Below, piece after piece: positions 9,588 through 18,174 of a DNA stretch of 64,000 nucleotides; within the stretch, counting starts at the first letter, position 1, and each line of letters opens with the position of its first letter. The notes under the pieces were generated by a model. The model had not been told where the DNA came from. It did no database searches and worked only from the letters and a program-made list of their open reading frames with translations. This stretch comes from Eimeria necatrix. Lineage: Eukaryota > Apicomplexa > Conoidasida > Eucoccidiorida > Eimeriidae. The position numbers and the translations under genes are program-made. The stretch is from contig NW_013654523.1 in the NCBI RefSeq assembly GCF_000499385.1, positions 1-64,000 on the forward strand. The letters run 5' to 3'.

Positions 9588-11478
9588 ACAGCAGCAGCAG
9601 CAACAGCAGCAGCAGCGCGTCCATGTTTCTGTCTTCAGCTAGAGGAAGGCTCTCGCTTCCACCAGCGCCCGCCCAAAGGCCTTCCCGATGCGGATTCTGC
9701 TGCTGCTGCTCTTGCAGCAGCCTCTAAGTGAGTCTCTCTCCCTTTCAAAGAGATGTTCTAGGGTTTAGGGTTTACAAATTAGGGTTTGAGGTTTAGGGTT
9801 TAGAGTCTCCATGTGTGCAGACTTCTGGAGAAGTTGGGTTATGAACATTACGAGGTTTCCTCTTTTGCCCGGAGGTGTCTGTACACCCCAGGGGCCAAAA
9901 CTGCTGCTGGTGGGTCTCTGATGCAGCAGTTTCAAATCAAGAAACAACTTTGTTTTTCTTTTATTTATCTTTGCTGCGCATGTGCCTCAAGCCCAAGGGC
10001 TTGGGGTGCTGCAGCAGCAGCAGCAGAAGCAGCACTCTGATTCCGTCTGCTGCGGATGCTGCTGCGTTTGCTGCCGATGGCGGTGCTGCAGCTGCTGGTG
10101 GCTGCTGCGCTTCGCAGGCAGCAGCAGCTGCAGTGCAGCGCTGCAGCTGGTCCAGTGCAGTTTCTACCTGCAGCGGCAGCAGCAGCAAATGTAGCAGCAG
10201 CAGCACCAACTGCAGCAGCGGAAGCTGCAGCAGCAGCAGGTTCTGAAGAGCTTTATCTGCTTACCTGCACGGCATTAGCTTTGTGAGTGCCTTCAGGCGG
10301 AGGTGCAGCTGCCTGGGGGCAGCAGCAGGAGCTTAGCAGCAGCGCCAACGGCAGCAACAGCAGCAACAGCAGCGACAGCAGCAGCAGCAGCAGCAGCAGC
10401 AGCTGCAGCTGCTGCTCCCGCTGCGTGCACTCGCAGCTCTACTGGGGAGGCGGGACTGTCTTTGCTTTTGGTCTTGGTGCTTCTTCTTTCGTCCGAGGCA
10501 GCAGGCGAACCAACCCCAAAAGGTACATTTGATTTGAAAAACAAGTAAATGTTAAACATTTTAATTTATTTAATTGTTTTTAATTCTTCATTTTGTAATG
10601 TTCCACCCTTATTGCCGTGGGCCCCAGCTGCATGCTACTTTGCTAACTTTCAGTCTCGCTGCTTACAAAGCATTCGTGCAGGGGGCCCCCCAAGAAGGCT
10701 CAGGGGGCCCCCCAAAGGTGCTAGAGGTGGGGGGCCCCCAAGAAGGCTCAGGGGCCCCCCAGAAAGGGTCAAAAGCGGGGGCCCCCTCAAGGCACTCTGG
10801 AGAAGAAGAAGGCGCAGCAAGTCTCACGCAGTGGGCATACACCCGAATACAGGAACTGGTAATGCTGGGCCTGCGAACTTCAAATGGGATTGATTTGCTG
10901 CATCTCCTGGAACTCTCAGATGCAGCAGCAGCAGCAGCAGCAGCAGCAAAAAAGGACCAGCTGTTTTGTGAAAACGCCGTTCAGGGCCTGCTGCTGCTGT
11001 TGGCGCGAAGAAAAGCTCCACTTGACCAGCTGCTGCGCTGCATAACAGTTTTTGCTGACAGCGAGGGGCAGCAGCTACCAGCTGCTGCAGCAGCGCGAAA
11101 TGCAGCGAATGCCACAGCAGCCACAGGAGATGGAAGCGGGGTGCTGCTGCTGCTGCAGCAGCTGCTGCCGTCAGTGCTGCTTGGTGCTGCTGCGTTCCTA
11201 CGGCGTCCGGGAGTAGCCGACATTCAAGTGTACGTACACCCAGGCAGCGAAGCTGACCTTCACAGCAGCAGCAGCAGCCCCACAACTGATTCCTGCTGCA
11301 GCTTCCATGATGCATGCATTTCTTTTCAAAATGAGCTGGCAGCAGAGGGCCTTGAGCCGCTGGGCTCGGGTGTACAGGGAAGGTGGCAGCTGCGGATACA
11401 CCCCGACGACTCAGACGCAAGAATACTTTCAAAGACAACGCGGCTGCTCAGATTCTTAAAGAGTCGCAGCACCCCAGT

Positions 11479-11532
<54 letters not shown>

Positions 11533-11674
11533 AGGGGGAGCGCAGCTGGGCTGTCGCTTGGCGTTGCTGGCTCCCGATGGTCTTCTTCTAAGTGACGCAA
11601 TATCAAGAGACATATTTGTGCAGCTAGATGATGCATGCGAACTCTTGCAGCCCCAACTGCAGGGCAGCGCCTAA
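7214..11674 (+). CDS. hemW: HemW/RSAD1-like radical SAM protein with large homopolymer expansions
   Basis: Six exons (7214-8777, 9016-9380, 9639-9727, 9821-9874, 10409-10522, 10654-11674) join in phase to about 1068 residues, more than twice the usual 380-470. Radical SAM cluster motif VYIHLPFCLRRCHFC (Cys 261, 265, 268), then GGGTPSL near residue 431, EIYPGTL and RFSLGVQTL across exons 1-2, LYELQLEEGS across exons 2-3, GYEHYEVSSFAR in exon 4, QLYWGGG in exon 5, and LVMLGLR plus LLAPDGLLLSD in exon 6. The Cys-x-Cys extension of true oxygen-independent coproporphyrinogen oxidase is absent (CAFP instead), which favours the HemW heme-chaperone branch, usually mitochondrial. Poly-Gln, poly-Ser and poly-Ala runs are inserted between conserved blocks. 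The start is uncertain: ATGs at 7508 and 7556 are alternatives. Exon 5's acceptor, inside a CAG tract, is my best choice rather than certain. Confidence 0.8.
7271..7390 (+). repeat. 30-base tandem repeat coding PLGAPWKGxG, 4 copies
   Basis: Four in-frame decapeptide repeats at the N-terminus of the HemW-like frame (PLGAPWKGSG, PLGAPLKSRA, PLGAPWKGEG, PLGAPWKGGP), built on CTTGGGGGCCCC. The peptide exists only if translation starts at 7214 rather than at 7508. Confidence 0.85.
8836..9015. repeat. CTG tracts of HemW-like intron 1
   Basis: CTG runs at about 8840-8867 and 8976-9014. The second ends in CTGCAG, which is the acceptor used for exon 2 at 9016. Confidence 0.93.
9540..9620. repeat. CAG/CAA tract in HemW-like intron 2
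   Basis: (CAG)n interrupted by CAA, 18 bases before exon 3. Confidence 0.92.
9758..9804. repeat. Degenerate telomere-like (TTTAGGG)n array in HemW-like intron 3
   Basis: Copies of TAGGGTTTAGGGTTT with decayed units, ending 16 bases before the exon 4 acceptor at 9820. Confidence 0.93.
10681..10800 (+). repeat. GGGGCCCC tandem units inside exon 6
   Basis: Units of GGGGGCCCCCCAAGAAGGCTCA, read in frame as GAPQEGSG, GGPQEGSG and GAPQKGSK. They lie where the HemW family has a variable linker. Confidence 0.87.
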
Positions 11675-11702
11675 GGGTTTAGGGTTTAGGGTTTAGGGTT
11701 TA
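11673..11702. repeat. Telomere-like (TTTAGGG)n array at the HemW-like stop codon
   Basis: About four units starting within the TAA stop codon (CCTAAGGGTTTAGGG). On the minus strand its other end reads CTTACC|GTAAACCC, the same donor arrangement as in the palmitoyltransferase introns. Confidence 0.94.
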
Positions 11703-12009
11703 CGGTAAGCCCTGGGAACCGAAAGAGCGTCCGCGGGACTCGCCGGGGGCACTTGCAGCCAATGGCCTTGTTTACTGCCTTGAGGTCTTCGGTCACAGGC
11801 AAACAATTAAGTTTTTTTTTCAACTTTTCGTTGTTTATTTGGTCTTCTTTTTCTTTGTTTGCTCGCGAGTTTAGGGTTTGTTGCGGGGCGCAGCGCCAGC
11901 AACTGCTGAGAATTTTAGGGACTATTACCTCCCTTTTAGGGTTTAGCGCAACTTGAGACTTTGCTGCCGAAGTTGCCTTCTGTTGCAGCATATTACTCCC
12001 CACATTCAT
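11686..12009 (-). CDS. Hypothetical 107-codon ORF or minus-strand exon
   Basis: ATG at 12009 opens a lysine-rich frame (segments EKLKKKLNCLPVTEDLKAVN and CPRRVPRTLFRFPGLT) that runs into the telomere-like array and stops there as VNPKP. If the GTAAACCC at 11702 is used as a donor, as in the palmitoyltransferase gene, the real exon would end at 11703. I recognise no family. It may equally be 3' flank of the HemW-like gene. Confidence 0.22.
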   Translation of the reverse strand: MNVGSNMLQQKATSAAKSQVALNPKREVIVPKILSSCWRCAPQQTLNSRANKEKEDQINNEKLKKKLNCLPVTEDLKAVNKAIGCKCPRRVPRTLFRFPGLTVNPKP

Positions 12010-12039
12010 GACTATTTGTATCTATCTGTTACCCTGCAC

Positions 12040-12220
12040 TAGCCGCTGCTGCAGCTGCAGCTAGCGTTGTTGCAGTTGCAGCAAGCGCTGTTGCAGCTGC
12101 GCCAGAGCTGCTGCAGCTGCAGCTAGCTCCGCTGCAGCTGCGCCAGCGCTGCTGCAGCTGCAGCTAGCGCTGCTGCAGCTGCAGCTAGCGCTGCTGCAGT
12201 TTCAGCTAGCGGCGCGGGGG
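12040..12220. repeat. CTGCAGCTGCAGCTAGCG-type tandem array
   Basis: About eight imperfect units of roughly 21-24 bases, mixing CTGCAG and GCTAGC palindromes. It marks the right end of the repeat-rich segment. Confidence 0.9.
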
Positions 12221-12612
12221 AATCCAGCTAGGCCTTATGGAGGCCTCTCGGCTGCAGCAGCAGCAGCTGCAATGCTGCTGGTCTGTGCCGGCAAGCGCAG
12301 CGCCCGGAGATTTGCTGTTTGGGATTCGCGCCAATTCTATTTTTCTGTCTCTGGCATGCCTCTGTTGATTGACAATCAAGTGGAAATGGAATGAAAATGA
12401 GGTGGAGAGGAACAAGAACTAGCAAAAAGACTTCAGATCATGGACGGCAGCGCAGCATCTGCAGCGTTTGCTGCAGCTTCTGTAGTGCTGCTGCAGCGCT
12501 GCGGAGCTTGCGTGCTCGAGAGCTTATGAAACTTACTAAACGTTCTTGACACATTTAAAGTGCAAGTTAGCCACAGAGTGGCCACCTTGCTGCTTGTTAT
12601 GTGCTCCTTGGC

Positions 12613-12704
12613 GGCTGCAGCAGCTCTGGGAACCATTTGCATTTCGCATTTCCTGAACGGCTGCAGCAGCTCTGGGAACCATTTGCATTTCGCATTTCCT
12701 GAAC
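12613..12704. repeat. 46-base direct tandem duplication
   Basis: Unit starting GGCTGCAGCAGCTCTGGGAA, two identical copies at 12613 and 12659. Confidence 0.95.
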
Positions 12705-15700
12705 TCTCTCAGCCACTGCGCAGAGCCGCAGTCCCGTCTTCTTCGTTTTTACTAATCCGAAGATTTCCTGGAAAAGTCTGCCCCATCAAGTTATGCATTA
12801 CTTTTGGCAAAAGAAGAAAGAACAATTAAACACCTGCGCAGCAGCCACACTGCCCTGCTGCGTCCCAAGGAAAAGCTGCACTGGAGTGTTTTGACTGCCC
12901 CACGCTTTGCCTTGCGGCCAGCGTGTTGTAGTTAGCAGCCCTGGGATTTCGGAAGCAATGGCTTATTTGCCTCCTTAGCAAATGGATTTCAGAAGCTCCT
13001 AGCAAAGCACTGGCCCCCAGCAAAAGTATCTATACAAAAGGCGCCAGAAATGACAGAAAATGTCCGAAAATCGCCAAAGAGCAACCCGAAATGCTGTGTA
13101 GGAGCTGCCAAGACTTCATGCAAAGAGGGGCCCTAGAGCTTCAGCCCAAGCCTCTGGAAGCAGCAGCATTGCTGCAGCCACCTCCAAGCTGCTGAACAAG
13201 TGTAAGTGGGACTGCTGCGAAAAGTCTCGGGGCTTTCGAGACAGCGTTTCGGGGGGTAACAAGAAGCAAAAGGTTGGAAACACTTTGAGATTCTCCAAAC
13301 ATCTTCAAAGGCCGAATCATGCCTCATGAAAAGGAGCAATGATTATCAGAAAGGGGGCTGCTGGGGCCTGTTTATGGTGCCCTTGAGAAGCATCAGCTGC
13401 AGCCCTGCTGCAGCCTTGCTACATGACTGCTGCAGCCCCGCTGCAGCCTTGCGGCAGCGCTGCTGCATTTCTGCTACAGCTCTGCAGCTGCCTTGATGCA
13501 GTTCTGCCGCACTGGGCATCTCTCGGGAGCGCCATAGGCACGCTTTTATGCGGCGTTCTCACAGGAGGTCCTGCACCCTGCAAAAAGGTAAAGTGGGAAT
13601 TGCAAGAACGGACTAGAACCGAGTAAAGGGAAGGAACGAAAAGAGCCACAGGGCTAAGTTGAAAGCCTCTAGTGTGCAGATCCCTTTGGAAACTGAAACC
13701 CATCGGCCCGAAATGGCGCAAGGCTGGAGCTAAAACCATAGAATACATGAGATTTGCCCGAAAGCCCTCACCGGCCGTTGCAAAAAGGGGAGAGCCGAGG
13801 CCGCCGAGAAAGCAAACAAAGGAAAAGGCCGGAAAACGGCTCTTTTCTTTTTTTGTTGCTTTCCACAGCTGGGCCGTGCTTGCGGGCCGCAGATGCTGGA
13901 GTCCCAGGCCACCAGAAATTGCCGTAAAGCTTCTCAAGGAGAGATCTTGGAGGGTTCCAAAGAGCACAAGCTCCTGCACCGAAGAGCTGTGCAGCTTCCC
14001 TCGTAAATGAGCGGTGGCGATCGCGCTGCGGCCACGGCGCCGGCTCCTGCAGCTGCCAGAAAACTGCTTACAACAGCAGCGTTGAGGGGTAAAGGCGCAC
14101 GGGACTCGGATAGTTACAAAGCAAGAGTTGAAGTAAACCCCGATTTGCACTCAGGGTTTCTCTCAGCAAGTTGGAGCGGCTAGCCAAGTTTTTTGATCCA
14201 CATACTTCTTTTATGACAAAGGACAGCCGCGCAAACAAGGTAAGGGTGTTCAGTGCTCTCGCACGTGATTAAGTACAGATTGAATAGATCCCCTTGTGGT
14301 ATATTGCTAACCCCACCAAGCAACTCTTAGCTTTGATTGTCTGAGGGGGCAATGGGATAGACATGCTAAGCTGCTTTCACGTGCAAGAGTCCACTCTGGA
14401 GAAAAAAGGTCGATAGTGCCTTCAATTCCGAAAAAAGTATTCGGGAACAGAAGCCTCACTGACAGCGTGGTGGGATATACCAGTTTCCACTGCTGTTAGA
14501 TTTCCGCAGAAAGCACACTGGGCAGAAAGCAATTCCAGAGAAAATAAAGGAAAGTGGACTAGCCACCTTCTACATGTAATACCGACTGCCAGCACAATGT
14601 AGTCTGATGTGGTCCATTTCCCTACGTTTCCCCATTTCCTCATCTTTGTTCAGGGCAAATCCACTAAGCAGAGGGAGTGTGAGAACTTTACAGCCAAAGA
14701 CTGTTAAGAGCGAGCCGCTCCTCTTTAAATATGACATAGCCTGTTGAGGTTTTGAATCACTTCGGCAACGTTTCCTCGTATTTGAGTAGTGCTGAAATGC
14801 AGATCCATTCAACAGACACTAAACTGCTAAGGTTCCTTCAGAGATGCACAGATATCCAACGAAGTCTTGCCTAACCAAGCGAGAGAGATGGAAAAAGGCT
14901 TCAATCTGTGGAGCAGGCGGCATTAAGACAGAATGACCAGCCTAAGTCCTTGCTAGCAAGGCGATGGGTATAAAAAAATGTAGGCGCTTGCGACCTGACA
15001 ATAAAGGTACGGTGTTCACGCAAGCAAGGGCTGGCACTTGCTAGTCCAGAAAGTGCTCACCATGATGGAAAGCTATGGACAATGCTGGTAAGAAGAAATT
15101 TGCACAAAAACGTAAGGCCTTCGTCTCTTGCTTAGCCTTTCTGTCTAAAAAGAATAAGTCTCGTAGCTACAAATTTAGCATGAGCTGCTTGTGTAGACTC
15201 TCCTGATCTTCGTTGTTCCTTCGGTCTACATATTTGGAGGCGTTGGGTCTGCTCAGCTAGCCCTCCGCAACTCCTTAAAACTAACTGCAAGCTCTAAATG
15301 TATAAGAGCCAAAGCTGAGAGCAGCTCCTGACTGCAGCGCCAGGGAAAGCTTACCAACTAGAAGTGAAGGCGGCATTTTCTCCCGCGGCCATCGCGTTGC
15401 ACCAACTTGCGCCAAGAAGTACAGCATTTTCTTTGCATATGTAGCGCATGTGCGTAGTAGGCAGCGGGTCGTTTTACATGGTGAGCAGAAGATCGCCTGT
15501 TCAAGGAGAGCAGCAGGCTGCCCGAGTTCTTGCAGTCGCTTCACCTTGAGGCGATGCTGTAGCGACTCGCTTGAATTCGAGTCTCAGAATGCCGGCATTT
15601 CTCTCTATCTTCCATCAATGCATTGTTCCGGTTCCGTTGAATCGTCCCCGCGGTGAACGAAAGCTTCGATTCAACTCGTTACTTCGCCTTGTTGGCGCGC

Positions 15701-16125
15701 GGCTTCAGCTTCAACGTTGACAAAAAGACAGTGATCATGCATCAGGCTATGTAATCGCGTACTCGAGGATAGCCTGGCTCCAAAAAAAAGCGACTGTCCG
15801 CGAACAAAAAATTGGGGAGCTTGTCTCACCATCTCCAAAGCCCTGTTTCTGGAAGAAAACGCCCCGTGCAAGGACAGCAGAGGGGAGCTAAGCGCACCGA
15901 CGGAGAAACGGAGCCGCAAAGTAGGTAATGCTCGCCTCGCGCAAAGCACCAAGAAGCAAAGGCCGCACAAGCCCTCCCCAAAACTCGAATGATAGCCAAT
16001 ACATGCCCTTTTCGTCCAGTTTGCAGCGGAACGCCGAATGCCCTGTTGGCAGAGCATGAAATAGCCACCGACCGCTGGATCCTCAGTTTCGGAACCCCCA
16101 TTTTTGAACGGAAAAGTGAACCTTA
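12705..16125. other. No supported gene
   Basis: Transition to repeat-poor DNA; CTGCAG-rich pieces persist to about 13.5 kb. Frames of 240, 128 and 112 codons at 13419-14150 (-), 15671-16057 (-) and 13672-14010 (+) have no recognisable domains. A short exon-like piece at about 14170-14239 (+), TCTCAG acceptor to AACAAG|GTAAGG donor, reads KLERLAKFFDPHTSFM but stands alone. Confidence 0.5.
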
Positions 16126-18174
16126 CTATTCTTGATCTTGATCTTCATCAGTTTCCTGGTAATTGCTTTCTGTGTCACCAGGAGCACCCATCACGTAGTT
16201 GCTAGGGTAACCGACGCGTTGGCAGAATGTGTAATCAAGGGTTAGAGGCGGAGGGACGCGAGCCTTAACGCTTGATAATAGTGAAGAGGGTAACCAGGAC
16301 GGGACGCCACCGCTTCCGAAAAGGCTGTAGGTGGGATAGGGCTGAGGTACAGGTGGAACTAGACCTGGATGCGTAGGTGTGGCAACTAAATCACTCCGAT
16401 ACTGTTGAGCAAAGGACCTTGCGCGAAGTCGAGCTCTGTGGCCCGAGGATGTACTGCTTTTTGGCGCCGTGGCAGAAGTTCGACCTTGACTAGGTTGAAG
16501 ATATGGCGTACCCAGAAAAGCTGCTTGGGGAAAAGTTGGCGACGCACGCTTTGCGCTGATGGCTTCAATAGTGTCTTCTAGTGGGTGTTTCCGGGGGAAC
16601 CCCGAAAAGCCAACCGTGCGTTCAAATTGAGGCGGCTGACTTATTTGTGGAAGCTGACTCCCAAAGCTGCTGGCGACTGTCGCTGGCTCCAGCAAGCCGA
16701 GTTGAGGATCACTCGGGTGCATTTGGACAGTTTCCCACGGTGGGCATGCCACTGCTGGCGGGGCTTCACAGCCGGCGAAGTCAGCTCCGGCCTGCACTGT
16801 AGATTCAGGCTGGTTCCGCGATCCGAAAGCATTGGCGCGCAATAACTCTCGCTGTAGTTCCACCTGCATCTGGTATATTATGGAAGCATCGTCAACGCGA
16901 TCGGGTGCGGCCAGACTATACTGCTGCTGCAGGAGACCGCCAGCATTTCTGACAGCATCGATAATTTGTTGAAGCAATACTGTTACCTCAGAAACCACAC
17001 CCTTGTATGTCTGGTAGTGGTGACGCGTAAGGAGGAAAGTCACTGACTTGCGCTTCTGGCAGATTAAGATAAACCGTCTAAGCATGAAGTCTCTGGAGAT
17101 TTGCTCAGAATGAGAATGGTACATTGCCTGTAGGACAGTTGCTTGCTGGTCTACCACTCGGTCTGGCAGTTTCGAGTAAGACTCTCGCTTCATCTGTAGC
17201 AGCCCGTTCAGAACGCCGAAACAAAGTTTAGTTGTAAGGGCGGCGGTTTGCAGGACTTCATTCAGCTTTTTCAAGTACAAAGGAAGCTCATTCCCGTCAT
17301 TGAGATAATGGGGCTGTTTAAGTTCAGTAATCAATTCCATCATGCGGCGAAGTGCCACGCGACGATCTTCCTGCTTGTGGTCCTTGCCGCTACGCTGAAG
17401 AGCAAAATAAATCAGGTGATTGAGCGAGTGACCCACGCTGGCTCTTACAGGCTCTAATTCCCTGCCGACCCAATAGATTGCGCCCACGTCCAATGAGAAC
17501 AGCCTCACCAAATTGTATGTGATTCGCAAGCGCTGGCCATTAGCTAACATCGGCAATAGGTTTTTGCACAACAATGAAACTTCTATCATCCGCTGAAAAA
17601 GATCCAACACCTTTTCCTTAATATCTTCGGGCAAACCGTCCTCTTCCCATGATCTGTTGTCTGTTGCCTGGGTTCCCTGTGACGAACACTGCGAACTGGT
17701 CCCTTCTCCAGGATCGTCTTCTCCAACTGCAACCTCTACGGCCGGGTTTTTTTCCGGTTGCGGTTGAGCATCGCCTACTATACGGATGTAGATCTCTGGG
17801 GTGTCCTCTTGTTGTATGAGTGGCTGCTGACCTCTGGCCTCGTCAGCGCGTGAGTCGTCTTCAGCTTCATCGTCAGGAACATACCCCGAAGCACAGGGAT
17901 TGCGGCTGCCAGCTGCTAGCGCTCTACCCTGTGGGACAACAGCTGGTGTAGAGTTTCTCAGGTGAAAGCAGTGCAAAATGAGGTGAGCCACTGCCAAAGA
18001 GGCAAAGGTCACGCCTAGAAGTCGAGCCGAAGAAAACAACAGTTTTCTGCTCGAAACGCGCTGGGCGAGCACAGCGTGGCCAGCATAACTTTTGTCCACA
18101 TCCTGCTGTGACACTGATGGGGCCCCTTGGTCAACTTTACCGGCAAAGGGCAGGCCATCACTAAGGTGGTCCAT
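16126..18174 (-). CDS. Unrecognised single-pass membrane protein, paralogue A
   Basis: Intronless frame of 682 residues from the first ATG (18174); the open frame extends upstream without another ATG. The protein encoded at 41585-43567 is clearly homologous and its MD start aligns with this start, which supports it. Layout: about 50 polar residues, one hydrophobic segment at about 51-71 (LLGVTFASLAVAHLILHCF), an acidic low-complexity stretch, a helical conserved core at roughly 190-430 (QRLRITYNLVRLFSLDVGA; QQATVLQAMYHSHSEQISRD; IIDAVRNAGGLL), then a Pro/Ser/Gln-rich tail containing YSLFGSGGVPSW and an acidic end. Without a cleavable signal peptide, the hydrophobic segment would act as a signal-anchor. 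I do not recognise the family; it is probably lineage-specific. Location and role are unknown. Confidence 0.75.
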   Translation of the reverse strand: MDHLSDGLPFAGKVDQGAPSVSQQDVDKSYAGHAVLAQRVSSRKLLFSSARLLGVTFASLAVAHLILHCFHLRNSTPAVVPQGRALAAGSRNPCASGYVPDDEAEDDSRADEARGQQPLIQQEDTPEIYIRIVGDAQPQPEKNPAVEVAVGEDDPGEGTSSQCSSQGTQATDNRSWEEDGLPEDIKEKVLDLFQRMIEVSLLCKNLLPMLANGQRLRITYNLVRLFSLDVGAIYWVGRELEPVRASVGHSLNHLIYFALQRSGKDHKQEDRRVALRRMMELITELKQPHYLNDGNELPLYLKKLNEVLQTAALTTKLCFGVLNGLLQMKRESYSKLPDRVVDQQATVLQAMYHSHSEQISRDFMLRRFILICQKRKSVTFLLTRHHYQTYKGVVSEVTVLLQQIIDAVRNAGGLLQQQYSLAAPDRVDDASIIYQMQVELQRELLRANAFGSRNQPESTVQAGADFAGCEAPPAVACPPWETVQMHPSDPQLGLLEPATVASSFGSQLPQISQPPQFERTVGFSGFPRKHPLEDTIEAISAKRASPTFPQAAFLGTPYLQPSQGRTSATAPKSSTSSGHRARLRARSFAQQYRSDLVATPTHPGLVPPVPQPYPTYSLFGSGGVPSWLPSSLLSSVKARVPPPLTLDYTFCQRVGYPSNYVMGAPGDTESNYQETDEDQDQE

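Noticed and set aside
13419..14150. 243-codon minus-strand frame
   Set aside because: No ATG at its start (GTG), no recognisable domain, CTGCAG-derived sequence at one end.
15671..16057. 128-codon minus-strand frame
   Set aside because: No domain, and no comparable frame beside the paralogue B gene, so not an obvious extension of the paralogue family.
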